A stretch of DNA of 64,000 nt from an uncultured Bacillota bacterium (GTDB lineage: Bacteria > Bacillota > Clostridia > Lachnospirales > Lachnospiraceae). This document shows positions 34,260-42,483 of this stretch, in pieces. Under the pieces are notes generated by a model that searched no databases, was not told the DNA's origin, and was given only the letters and a program-made list of their open reading frames with translations. The position numbers were made by a program, and so were the translations under genes. Each line of letters opens with the position of its first letter. Within the stretch, counting starts at the first letter, position 1. The stretch is from contig CASEXH010000001.1 of NCBI GenBank assembly GCA_949291945.1, forward strand, positions 124,001 through 188,000, given 5' to 3'.

Positions 34260-34775
34260 CTATTTTCCTGTGGTGCTGCCCATGCCTCCGTTGCGCACAG
34301 CAGTGGCGTCGTCATCAACTGTAATCCCATACTCCAGGAAAATTCCCTGGGCAAATCCTGTTCCTCCCTGTACCTGGACAGTTTTTCCTTCTTTGGAATC
34401 ATTGGTGATCTTAATGAAAATATGGCCTTCATTATCGGAATTATAATAATCGCTATCGATGATCCCCACTGTATTATTTAACTGCAGACGATATTTAAAG
34501 CCCAGACCGCTGCGGGGATAGATCTTCAGAACCCAGTCCGGCTCCATCCAGACACGGACACCTGTAGGCATTTTCAAAGTTTCCCCCGGCTTCAGTTCAA
34601 AATCTACAGGGCTGAAAAAATCATAGCCTGCGCTTCCTGCTGTAGCTCTTCTGGGGAGGCGGATCCCCTCATAGATCTTTCGGATCTTTTCCTCTTCTGT
34701 ATTTGGGAAGGCATCTTTCCAGCCTTCCAGAAACTGTTCCCAGCTTACTTTCTGAAATCTTGCGACTCTCCTCAT
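34260..34775 (-). CDS. dut: dUTP diphosphatase
   Basis: Trimeric-type dUTPase that hydrolyses dUTP to dUMP and keeps uracil out of DNA. The family motifs are visible in order: AGYDFFSP (1), PRSGLGFKY (2), GIIDSDYYN (3, catalytic Asp), and the C-terminal arm RNGGMGSTT (5). 171 residues is longer than the usual 140-150 because of about 40 extra N-terminal residues (residues 1-40). It follows pnp across a terminator and ends about 100 bases before fabV. Confidence 0.9.
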   Translation of the reverse strand: MRRVARFQKVSWEQFLEGWKDAFPNTEEEKIRKIYEGIRLPRRATAGSAGYDFFSPVDFELKPGETLKMPTGVRVWMEPDWVLKIYPRSGLGFKYRLQLNNTVGIIDSDYYNSDNEGHIFIKITNDSKEGKTVQVQGGTGFAQGIFLEYGITVDDDATAVRNGGMGSTTGK

Positions 34776-34794
34776 AGCTTTCTCCTCTTATAAT

Positions 34795-34848
34795 TTGATA
34801 AAGGGACTGCCGCATTTCTATAATTGCAGCAGCCCCTCTTTCTCTTTC
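34795..34848 (-). terminator. terminator of pnp
   Basis: GGG-A-CTGC-C-GCA pairs with TGC-A-GCAG-C-CCC (34803-34836). On the minus strand the stem ends in a short T-tract (TTTAT). Confidence 0.65.
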
Positions 34849-34850
34849 TT

Positions 34851-36944
34851 TTAGTTTTCTTTTGGTACGTCTTTAATACTGAAGCTGATACGGCCCTGTC
34901 TGTCTTTACCCAGGCAGACTACCTTTACCACATCGCCTAAAGAAAGAACGTCTTCTACTTTGTCGATTCTCTCTTTTGCGATCTTGGAAATGTGAACCAT
35001 ACCTTCCTTTCCGGGAGCAAACTCCAGGAAAGCGCCGAAATCTTTGATACTTACCACTTTTCCGGTAAGGATCTGGCCTTCCTCAAAGTCTGTGGTAATG
35101 ATATTGATGTATTTTACAGCCTTATCCATCATAGCCTGATCTGTTCCGCATATAGATACGCCGCCGTTGTCATCAATATCAATCTTTACTCCGGTCTCGT
35201 CAATAATGGCGTTGATGGTCTTTCCTCTCTGTCCCACAACATCACCGATCTTCTCCGGATCGATCTGGATCTGAACAATCTTTGGCGCATATTTGCTTAC
35301 GGTTTCTCTTGGCTTGTCGATACATTTTGCCATAACTTCATCCAGGATATATTCTCTGGCTTCTCTTGTACGGGCAATGGCTTCCTCAATGATCTGTCTT
35401 GTCAGGCCATGGATCTTAATATCCATCTGGATAGCAGTGATTCCCTCATGGGTTCCTGCAACCTTAAAGTCCATATCGCCGAAGAAGTCTTCCAGTCCCT
35501 GGATATCTGTCAGTACAATGTAGTCGTCATCTGTATCTCCTGTCACAAGTCCGCAGGAAATACCGGCAACGGGTTTCTTAATAGGAACCCCTGCTGCCAT
35601 CAGAGACATAGTGGAAGCACAGATACTTGCCTGGGAAGTAGAGCCGTTAGACTCAAAAGTCTCAGAAACCGTACGGATAGCGTATGGGAACTCTTCCACG
35701 CTTGGAAGTACCGGCACCAGAGCTCTTTCAGCCAGAGCTCCATGGCCGATCTCACGGCGTCCCGGTCCTCTGGAGGGCTTTGTCTCACCTACAGAGTAGG
35801 ATGGGAAATTATAGTGGTGCATATAGCGCTTGCTTACTTCAAACTCATCCAGTCCATCCAGTCTCTGAGCCTCGGAAAGAGGAGCCAGTGTAGTGATGGT
35901 ACAGATCTGCGTCTGACCTCTTGTAAACATAGCAGAGCCATGTACTCTTGGGACAATGTCTACTTCTGCTGCCAGCGGACGGATCTGTCTGATCTCTCTT
36001 CCGTCAGGACGTTTGTGATCCTTCAAGATCATCTTCCGGACAGTCTTCTTCTGATACTGATAAATAGCATCTCCCAGAACAGCCAGCCATTCTTCATTAT
36101 CGGCAAAAGCTTCTTCCAGCTTCTCTGTGATCTGGCGGATATTTTCTTCTCTTACCTGTTTCTCGTCTGTGAAAACCGCTTCCTCCATCTCTTCCGGAGT
36201 AACGATCTCTTTGATAGCGGCAAATAATTCTTCCGGAACTGCGCAGCTCTCGTAAGAATGCTTTTCTTTTCCGCATTCTGCCACGATCTTGTCGATGAAA
36301 GCAATGATCTCCTGGTTCACTTCGTGAGCCTTGAAGATCGCCTCGATCATCTGGGCTTCCGGCACTTCGTTGGCGCCAGCCTCGATCATGATGACCTTTT
36401 CTCTGGTAGAAGCTACAGTAAGCTGAAGATCAGAGATCTCCTTCTGAGCCAAAGAAGGATTTACCACAAATTCGCCGCCTATCAATCCCATCTGAGTTGC
36501 CGCACAGGGACCGTCAAAGGGGATATCAGAAATACAGGTTGCAATAGAAGATCCCAGCATAGCCACAACCTCAGGGTTGCATTCCGGATCTACAGACATA
36601 ACCATGTTGTTCAGGGTTACATCATTTCTGTAATCCTTTGGGAACAGAGGACGCATAGGACGGTCAATAACACGGGAGGTCAGGATGGCATGCTCGCTGG
36701 CCTTTCCCTCTCTCTTATTAAATCCTCCCGGGATCTTTCCTACTGCATACATTTTCTCTTCATATTCTACACTTAAAGGGAAGAAATCGATCCCTTCTCT
36801 TGGTTTGTCGGAAGCTGTAGCTGTAGATAATACAGTAGTGTCTCCATAGTGCATAAATGCCGCACCGTTTGCCTGCTTAGCCACACGGTCAATGTCTACT
36901 GTCAGTGTTCTGCCTGCAAGCTCCATTGAAAAACTTTTATACAT
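34851..36944 (-). CDS. pnp: polynucleotide phosphorylase
   Basis: 3'-5' exoribonuclease that degrades RNA with phosphate, also able to add tails. Two RNase PH domains (residues ~1-140 and ~310-540, with PDGREIRQIRPL and GHGALAERALVPVLP), then KH (~555-615) and S1 (~620-690, VVSIKDFGAFLEFAPGKEGMVHISKI). The start is placed at 36944 (MYKSFSMELAGRTL) with AAGGAG upstream, giving about 697 residues as usual. The frame is open for 76 codons further but that stretch is a structured leader with non-conserved, Arg/Lys-rich translation. Confidence 0.97.
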   Translation of the reverse strand: MYKSFSMELAGRTLTVDIDRVAKQANGAAFMHYGDTTVLSTATASDKPREGIDFFPLSVEYEEKMYAVGKIPGGFNKREGKASEHAILTSRVIDRPMRPLFPKDYRNDVTLNNMVMSVDPECNPEVVAMLGSSIATCISDIPFDGPCAATQMGLIGGEFVVNPSLAQKEISDLQLTVASTREKVIMIEAGANEVPEAQMIEAIFKAHEVNQEIIAFIDKIVAECGKEKHSYESCAVPEELFAAIKEIVTPEEMEEAVFTDEKQVREENIRQITEKLEEAFADNEEWLAVLGDAIYQYQKKTVRKMILKDHKRPDGREIRQIRPLAAEVDIVPRVHGSAMFTRGQTQICTITTLAPLSEAQRLDGLDEFEVSKRYMHHYNFPSYSVGETKPSRGPGRREIGHGALAERALVPVLPSVEEFPYAIRTVSETFESNGSTSQASICASTMSLMAAGVPIKKPVAGISCGLVTGDTDDDYIVLTDIQGLEDFFGDMDFKVAGTHEGITAIQMDIKIHGLTRQIIEEAIARTREAREYILDEVMAKCIDKPRETVSKYAPKIVQIQIDPEKIGDVVGQRGKTINAIIDETGVKIDIDDNGGVSICGTDQAMMDKAVKYINIITTDFEEGQILTGKVVSIKDFGAFLEFAPGKEGMVHISKIAKERIDKVEDVLSLGDVVKVVCLGKDRQGRISFSIKDVPKEN

Positions 36945-37172
36945 GTCTTTTCTCCTTTTTTCTTGCTGAGGTCCTGCAGCTTTCTCCGAAACAACTGAAA
37001 AAAGCACTTCCCGAAAGTCTCCGGAAATGTTCTTTTCAGTGGTCTCGGCATAAGGCGTACGGACCTTTTCTTTGCTCCATGGACAGCTCATGGCAAAGCC
37101 CTTCGCTGTACGTTGCCCATCGGATGCCCGCTCGTGCAAGCAGGTTGGTCGCCCGACCGGCGTATCGCACAT
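36945..37172 (-). promoter_or_regulatory. structured pnp leader
   Basis: About 230 bases between rpsO and pnp, visibly more GC-rich than the surroundings, with several potential helices on the minus strand. CGTAC/GTACG (37056-37060 with 37108-37112) encloses CTTTGC-CATG/CATG-GA-GCAAAG (37070-37081 with 37089-37098), with an alternative GGCAA/TTGCC pairing (37092-37096 with 37113-37117). In other bacteria the rpsO-pnp interval holds the hairpin through which PNPase controls its own message, so a similar cis-acting role is inferred. It could also contain an inserted repeat. Confidence 0.5.
36994..37040 (-). promoter_or_regulatory. large hairpin before pnp
   Basis: ACTGAAAAGAACATTTCC and GGGAAGTGCTTTTTTCAGT form an 18-base imperfect stem with a T-run inside its 3' arm, about 50 bases before the pnp start. 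It could be processed by RNase III or act as a weak terminator. Confidence 0.55.
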
Positions 37173-37199
37173 AAAACAGGGCGGAATCTCTCCCGCCCC
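37173..37199 (-). terminator. terminator or attenuator after rpsO
   Basis: GGGCGG and CCGCCC around a short loop, followed by TGTTTT on the minus strand, 18 bases past the rpsO stop. Confidence 0.65.
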
Positions 37200-37216
37200 G
37201 TCAACCCTGATCTTGA

Positions 37217-37483
37217 TTACTTTCTGAGACCTAATCTTTCAATTAAAGAACGATATCTCTCAATGTCTTTTTTCTTCAGGTATGCAAGTAAACCACGTCT
37301 CTGACCTACCATTTTCAGAAGACCTCTTCTGGAATGATGATCTTTGTGATTCACTTTCAAATGCTCTGTCAGCTCATTGATTCTTGCTGTAAGAACTGCA
37401 ACCTGTACCTCAGGTGAACCTGTGTCTCCAGGTGTTCTTGCATATTCTGCCATGATAGCCTGTTTCTTTTCTTTAGAAATCAT
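37217..37483 (-). CDS. rpsO: 30S ribosomal protein S15
   Basis: Primary 16S rRNA-binding protein of the small subunit. 88 residues from the ATG at 37483, the normal length; GGAGG lies eight bases upstream. An ATG at 37498 overlaps that ribosome site and adds five residues not found in S15. Conserved blocks [23 protein letters not shown] and [23 protein letters not shown] are present (interrupted by a few residues). It has its own promoter and a structured leader. Confidence 0.97.
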   Translation of the reverse strand: MISKEKKQAIMAEYARTPGDTGSPEVQVAVLTARINELTEHLKVNHKDHHSRRGLLKMVGQRRGLLAYLKKKDIERYRSLIERLGLRK

Positions 37484-37499
37484 TTTGTTTTCCTCCATA

Positions 37500-37575
37500 A
37501 TTCTTTTAATGATCGCCGGTGATTAAGAAACGGTTGGAGATTCCAATTCCTGAACCACGGCTGTTTCCAACGTTT
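37500..37575 (-). promoter_or_regulatory. rpsO leader, possible S15 autoregulatory RNA
   Basis: On the minus strand the leader forms a hairpin closed by GTTGGA/TCCAAC with an inner GGTTC...GAATC-type arm, directly before the ribosome site. S15 is known in several phyla to bind its own leader. The match to a known S15 leader class could not be tested. Confidence 0.4.
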
Positions 37576-37577
37576 TG

Positions 37578-37606
37578 AGTATAGCATAAGGAAATCAGGT
37601 TGTAAA
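37578..37606 (-). promoter_or_regulatory. promoter of rpsO
   Basis: On the minus strand TTTACA (37601-37606), 17 bases, TATACT (37578-37583). Confidence 0.8.
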
Positions 37607-37671
37607 GGAAAAAATCTATGCTATTCTAATCTTTTTCTTAATAACATACACCATCTATTCCCATATCACCT

Positions 37672-39492
37672 CTATTTTTTAACACAGTCCGTTTTTGTAA
37701 TTTCTCCTTTTGTCAATTTGCCTGCTGTATAACCCAAAACAAGCCAGAAAAACGGTGTTGCTGCAATGCAGCTGTTATTTACGAGGCCCGCTATTTCATA
37801 AGCCAAAAGGCCAAAGATCAAAAGATGTTCTAAGTGGCAGGGAGACGTCTTCATCTTTCGCAGGTCTCTCGTTCCTTTCAAAAAGCACCATCCAAACAAG
37901 TAAAGCATACAGGCCAGAGAAAGAATGCCGCTGCTTACTGCAGTCTGCAGATACCAGCTGTGGGCCTGCTCAATACAGTAATCTGCACTTCCATGAACAT
38001 TCAACATACCTGCCACTTCCGACTGGGGATAGTAGAAAGGAAATGTTCCGATTCCTTTTCCAAGGACTACTACATCCCAGAGAAGAGGAATTGTGGATAT
38101 CCAAATATAGCCTCTCCCGGTAAAAAGAGGATAAAATTGTTCCAGGCTGGTCATAACCGGCTGTGGAATCCTGGAAAGAAGAGAGCCGTTAAAATCCACA
38201 TAATACAAAAGCCCATCCTGGACGTAAAGCTCCACCGGATCCTGGTATCCAAAATCCAGAGACAGAATTCTTCCCCTAACAGTCAGAGAAATCATATCAT
38301 AATCTCCGGACAGTTTGGCTTCCAGACCCTTCTTCAATGGAATTTCATCTCCATTTTCATCTGTAAAGCGAAAATCCTCCACTGTAAGATCTGTCCCGTC
38401 TTTTAAAGCTTCTACCTGAAAGTTTCTTTCCTGCCCCTCCACTGACAGTATTCCCTGATCCAGCTGTATTTTTTCCACAGTAAAAACATCTTTGCTTTTC
38501 TCATACTGACTATTCACCACAGAATCTTTTACATTTCCCAGCAGGTTGTTCCCCTGGTTCAGACTTCCTATCCCAAGCAGAAAAATCAGTACAAAAACAA
38601 GGCAGATTCCTATGGTCTGAAGATAATTCTTCCAGAATTTCCTGCGAAACAGCAGGATTCCCTCTATCAAAAGAGTAACTGCTGCTGCATAAAATGCTCC
38701 GGAAGAATCCGATGCAAAAATATCAAAAAGCAGACCACCAGCCAAAATACTGTCTAAAATCCTAAATTTCATATAGGGCCCTGTCAAGGCAGAAGCTGCC
38801 AGTATTCCGAAAAGCAGAGAGCAAAACCCTCCAAAAAACCCGGGATTTCCAAAAGTAAGGGAAACACTCCCATTATAGTCCAGATATATATTTTCTAGAA
38901 GATGCCAGTATCTTTCCGGCGTAAGCAATTTCTGAACAGCTTCTATGTTAAAAGCTGGTCCCCAGATCAGTTCTGCTGTTGCTCCTACGGTAAGAAACAA
39001 ACTCAGTATCCGAACACCCCAGATCAGGATCTTCTCTCCCCATTTACCACGAAAAAGAAAAAATCCCCCTGCAAACAGTACCATATATCCGCAAATTGCC
39101 GCAAGCCCCTCATAATCAATACTCAGACCCATAAATCCATATTCTCTATAAAAAGAAAAAACACAGGATACTACATTTAATAAAAAATAAAGGTCAAGGG
39201 CTATCCAGATTTTTTTTCCTTTCCATATAGTTTCAGGCATTTTATCCATTAACATCCAATAGGTCAGGAATCCCAGCCCCATAGCCGCCAGTAAGAGTAT
39301 GGCGAAAACAAATAATACCACTTCTTTATTATAATAAAAAAGATCTACAATAAATTTTGATTTTTTAACAAAATAGACCAGTTCCATTCCCTTCGGCCTG
39401 GTCACGTGGAAATAGGTTATAAAAGGATATATAACCATAAATGTTATAAGAATTCCTGCAAGTATTTTTCTGTAATTTTCTAATTTTTTCAT
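37672..39492 (-). CDS. O-antigen ligase-like polytopic membrane protein
   Basis: 606 residues. About ten to twelve hydrophobic segments are split by a large hydrophilic region (roughly 315-445). After it comes GRGYIWISTIPLLWDVVVLGKGIGTFPFYYP and AHSWYLQTAVSSGILSL, which resemble the Wzy_C/O-antigen ligase region (conserved His and Arg/Gly motif). Such proteins join or polymerise cell-surface glycans. The extracytoplasmic insert (beta-rich, LTVRGRILSLDFGYQDPVELYV) is not a recognised domain. It is the last gene of the cassette, separated from the exported-protein gene by a terminator; its own promoter was not found. Confidence 0.75.
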   Translation of the reverse strand: MKKLENYRKILAGILITFMVIYPFITYFHVTRPKGMELVYFVKKSKFIVDLFYYNKEVVLFVFAILLLAAMGLGFLTYWMLMDKMPETIWKGKKIWIALDLYFLLNVVSCVFSFYREYGFMGLSIDYEGLAAICGYMVLFAGGFFLFRGKWGEKILIWGVRILSLFLTVGATAELIWGPAFNIEAVQKLLTPERYWHLLENIYLDYNGSVSLTFGNPGFFGGFCSLLFGILAASALTGPYMKFRILDSILAGGLLFDIFASDSSGAFYAAAVTLLIEGILLFRRKFWKNYLQTIGICLVFVLIFLLGIGSLNQGNNLLGNVKDSVVNSQYEKSKDVFTVEKIQLDQGILSVEGQERNFQVEALKDGTDLTVEDFRFTDENGDEIPLKKGLEAKLSGDYDMISLTVRGRILSLDFGYQDPVELYVQDGLLYYVDFNGSLLSRIPQPVMTSLEQFYPLFTGRGYIWISTIPLLWDVVVLGKGIGTFPFYYPQSEVAGMLNVHGSADYCIEQAHSWYLQTAVSSGILSLACMLYLFGWCFLKGTRDLRKMKTSPCHLEHLLIFGLLAYEIAGLVNNSCIAATPFFWLVLGYTAGKLTKGEITKTDCVKK

Positions 39493-39512
39493 AATATTCC
39501 TCTAAGATACTG

Positions 39513-39550
39513 AAAAGACCCATCACATCCTATAAGAAATGAATGGGTCT
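39513..39550 (-). terminator. terminator of the SPKTG-protein gene
   Basis: AGACCCAT and ATGGGTCT (39516-39523 with 39543-39550), followed on the minus strand by TTTTC. Confidence 0.8.
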
Positions 39551-39612
39551 CTCCAATCTTGTATAATCACACAAAATATCTGCTTCTTTATAATATTTTA
39601 ATCAGGCTACAA

Positions 39613-40386
39613 TCAGTTACCTGTCTTTGGAGATTTCTTCTCTGCAGTTGTCTTAACAATCTGTGAAGATTCTCCTTTTACTTTATCAACATTATTGGTA
39701 GCATTAACATCAATGGTTCCTTTGTAGTTTTCATTTTTGTCCAGAACTACTACTTCACCATTGGACATAACTTTGATGATAGCTACTGGTGAAAGGCTGT
39801 CAAAATGAGCAGTTACATAGTAACTTGTATAAGTACCATCAATATTTGTTTTAACCTTAACAGTTCCTTCCATTACTTCCCAGGTTCCGTCGTCTTTCTG
39901 ATGAAGCACATATACGGTAGATCCTTCTTTAAGTCCCTGGATTGCGCCATATGTGTAGGTATATCCATTATTTGAATAAGAGTTCTGAAATCCCAGGTTT
40001 ATATCAAGGTCCACACCGCCTTCTGGTACCTCCGTTTTCTCGAATTTTTCCATATCCATAAGGCTGAGATCCCCTGCTGCGATAACAGTAATATCCTGGT
40101 CATCTTTTACCGTATAGCCTGCTTCATAAAGGATATCCTTTACTTTTTCTTCATCGCTTAAGATATCTTTTACTTCCTGGCTAAGTTCTTCCAAACTGTA
40201 TGCAGTTACCTTATTACCGTCTTTGTCAATACCTTCTGCTGACCAAATGTTGTTAAAAGTTAATGTTTTTCCGTCATTAACTATCTGCTCCGGGTCTGTA
40301 GGACTGGAAGCAAATACTCCCATGCTCATACTCATACAGAGTACAGCCGCTGCAACGATTGCCGCTGCTTTTTTTATTTTGCTCAT
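39613..40386 (-). CDS. exported protein ending in an SPKTG sortase-type motif without membrane anchor
   Basis: 257 residues. Signal peptide 1-26 (KKAAAIVAAAVLCMSMSMGVFA). No known domain in 30-160; residues ~165-225 (GTWEVMEGTVKVKT...VTAHFDSLSPVAIIKV) resemble the beta-rich module found near the C-terminus of many Lachnospiraceae surface proteins. It ends KKSPKTGN-stop. SPKTG is a known class B sortase recognition sequence in clostridia, but the usual hydrophobic helix and basic tail after it are absent in all three frames. A class B sortase gene lies immediately upstream. Either the protein is released, or its anchor was lost, or this sortase uses tail-less substrates. Confidence 0.8.
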   Translation of the reverse strand: MSKIKKAAAIVAAAVLCMSMSMGVFASSPTDPEQIVNDGKTLTFNNIWSAEGIDKDGNKVTAYSLEELSQEVKDILSDEEKVKDILYEAGYTVKDDQDITVIAAGDLSLMDMEKFEKTEVPEGGVDLDINLGFQNSYSNNGYTYTYGAIQGLKEGSTVYVLHQKDDGTWEVMEGTVKVKTNIDGTYTSYYVTAHFDSLSPVAIIKVMSNGEVVVLDKNENYKGTIDVNATNNVDKVKGESSQIVKTTAEKKSPKTGN

Positions 40387-40482
40387 TGTTTTCTTTCTCC
40401 TCTCTATTTTGTGTGATACTTATTTATTAAAACATCCTATTTAAGAATGTCTTAACCAACTGCCAAACAACAGATACTTCTG

Positions 40483-41265
40483 TTAGTTTTCCTCTACCAG
40501 CGTAGCATTTACCAGCCATCTCTGATTTGGATACTCACTGATACAAGTAGACAATGTAAGAATTTTGCTTTCCTGGGTTACCTGTACATCCTGGTTTACA
40601 TTTCCATCAATTGAGCTCCGCAACTCGTCCAGATATTTCTGGAAATCATCTTTATCCTGAAAATTATAGTTGCCTAATATGTATCGATCGTCAAAGGCCA
40701 CCGCCGCAAAGATCTGATATTTCAGAGTTTTATCCGGCAGATAAATATAAATATAGGGATTACTGTCAAAAAATGTCCTGTCTGTATAGTTATGGAGATC
40801 TGCGAACATTGTTCCTTCTTTCATATTATGCCCGTAGACCACAGTTACCGGATCTGTGAAAGATGTTGAATTATATTTTTCTGTATAAATAGAACCGGGA
40901 TATCCGGTTTTTCCGTCAATGGTTGTATTCAGGTAATAATCATCTGACTCAGTCACAGACTGCAAAATCGGATAGTTAATATTTGTCCCTGGAATCTGAA
41001 TCCAGGCATATACATCAGGATTTATTTTCTGGAGTTCCTCAAAATCCACCTGATTCTGAGCTGGATCTTCCGCCTGCGTCACAGCTTCTCCCTGAAGTAC
41101 CTGATAATCTTCCTCAGCTTCAAGAGGATCTGCTTCTTCTGCTTGCTCCTGAGCAAGAACCTGGGGTTCTTCCTGCTGGAAGAAAAAGATAACTCCTCCT
41201 GCTGCTCCAAGCACAATGATCAGCGCTGCTATTACAGCAATCACTATTTTTTGTGTCTTTTTCAT
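40483..41265 (-). CDS. srtB: class B sortase
   Basis: Membrane-anchored transpeptidase of 260 residues. One N-terminal membrane segment (6-29), an acidic Gln/Glu/Ala-rich stalk to about 72, then the sortase fold. Catalytic residues are His 146 (VVYGHNM), Cys 241 (LTLSTC) and Arg 249 (NQRWLVNA). The N-terminal helical part DFEELQKINPDVYAWIQIPGT is typical of class B. It lies 20 bases downstream of the LCP gene and 97 bases before the SPKTG-protein gene, a candidate substrate. Confidence 0.93.
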   Translation of the reverse strand: MKKTQKIVIAVIAALIIVLGAAGGVIFFFQQEEPQVLAQEQAEEADPLEAEEDYQVLQGEAVTQAEDPAQNQVDFEELQKINPDVYAWIQIPGTNINYPILQSVTESDDYYLNTTIDGKTGYPGSIYTEKYNSTSFTDPVTVVYGHNMKEGTMFADLHNYTDRTFFDSNPYIYIYLPDKTLKYQIFAAVAFDDRYILGNYNFQDKDDFQKYLDELRSSIDGNVNQDVQVTQESKILTLSTCISEYPNQRWLVNATLVEEN

Positions 41266-41284
41266 CTCTCATTCCTCTTTTCCC

Positions 41285-42382
41285 TTAGTTTCCATTCTCT
41301 GCCGGGACCTCTTTGTAAAACATCTGCACCACCAGTTGTTTCAGAGATTCGGTATCTACATGATATTCTTCATGCTCTCCACCAGTAACCGTCTCCCCTG
41401 GCACCGTACTGATATTATCCATATTCACATCCATTTTCAAAAGTTCAGGTACCAGATAAGTAATGTCTGCTGCTGTCACATTTGTGCACATATTCTCGGT
41501 AAGACTCTGAAACATCTTAACCGGCAGAGTAAGATCTTTTTCCACAGCATCCTTAGCCTGTTCCAGATAACATGAAATATACTGCTTCTGTCTCTCCAGT
41601 CTGCCCATACTGCTTTCTGGAATTGTCTCATCCCTCTGTCTAACATAATCCAGCGCCGATTGTCCTTCCAAGTGGAGCTGCTGACCCTCATAAAAGCTTC
41701 CGTTCCACCAGTGTACCGTTTCTATGGATACCAGATCTACGCCGCCTATAGCATCATTTAATACCGGAAGTGCTTGGAAATTAATAGCACAGTATCTTTG
41801 TATCGGAAGCTGGAACAACAAATTTGATACCGCATCTGTCATAAGCTCACAACTTTTTTCTGCTGTCTGCCCATAAGCATACTGCAACGTAATCTGTTCA
41901 TTTTCTGTTCGAACAAAATTTCCCGCCGTATCCATAAGTTTAACAGGTACAATCGTTTCTCTGGGAACTGTTAGAAAATTCATCTTATCCTCTTGTGTGT
42001 TAATACTGGCCAGGATTACCGCATCCGCCAATCCCTCACTTCCAGTATCTCTTTTTTCCTCTATAGGGATATCCTTATCAATTCCCAGACAAAGGATATT
42101 AATTACATCGGAATTATATTGATACCGTTTTCCTTCATATGTAATATAAATACCTTCCTGCTCCTCTTCCCCAGAAGTTCCCTGAGTACTTTCTGCTGCA
42201 TCCCTATCTTCGGAAACTACCGGAATTTGAGTCTTTAAATTCCTCTCGCCCTGAAACCTCAAATATAAAAAGCCCAGACCGCTTCCGGCTACAATCAGCA
42301 GAATAAATCCCAGCACTGCTATCGCCATTATCTTCAGTCTCGACTTTTTTTTCTTTTTTCCTTCGATCATCTGTTCTTCCAC
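41285..42382 (-). CDS. LytR-CpsA-Psr (LCP) family glycopolymer transferase
   Basis: 365 residues: short basic cytoplasmic start, one membrane segment (17-40), a linker, then the LCP domain with NILCLGID, LADAVILASINTQ, FLTVPRETIVPV and RLERQKQYIS, which contain the Asp/Arg residues for pyrophosphate-lipid binding. LCP enzymes move glycopolymers from lipid carriers to peptidoglycan. The start may be the GTG at 42382 or the ATG at 42370 (GGAAG five bases upstream). With the O-antigen-ligase-like protein it suggests that the cassette modifies surface glycans as well as proteins. Confidence 0.9.
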   Translation of the reverse strand: MEEQMIEGKKKKKSRLKIMAIAVLGFILLIVAGSGLGFLYLRFQGERNLKTQIPVVSEDRDAAESTQGTSGEEEQEGIYITYEGKRYQYNSDVINILCLGIDKDIPIEEKRDTGSEGLADAVILASINTQEDKMNFLTVPRETIVPVKLMDTAGNFVRTENEQITLQYAYGQTAEKSCELMTDAVSNLLFQLPIQRYCAINFQALPVLNDAIGGVDLVSIETVHWWNGSFYEGQQLHLEGQSALDYVRQRDETIPESSMGRLERQKQYISCYLEQAKDAVEKDLTLPVKMFQSLTENMCTNVTAADITYLVPELLKMDVNMDNISTVPGETVTGGEHEEYHVDTESLKQLVVQMFYKEVPAENGN

Positions 42383-42483
42383 TAAACTCTCTCATTCCCC
42401 TGCATATTTTTCTCTAACAGGATATGTATTCATACCATTTAGTCTGTGGTAATTATATCAAAAAAGTTTCTCTTGTCTCCCTT

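Noticed and set aside
36945..37172. A 76-residue N-terminal extension of PNPase
   Set aside because: The translation is unlike any PNPase start, the region is rich in RNA hairpins, and a good ribosome site precedes the ATG at 36944.
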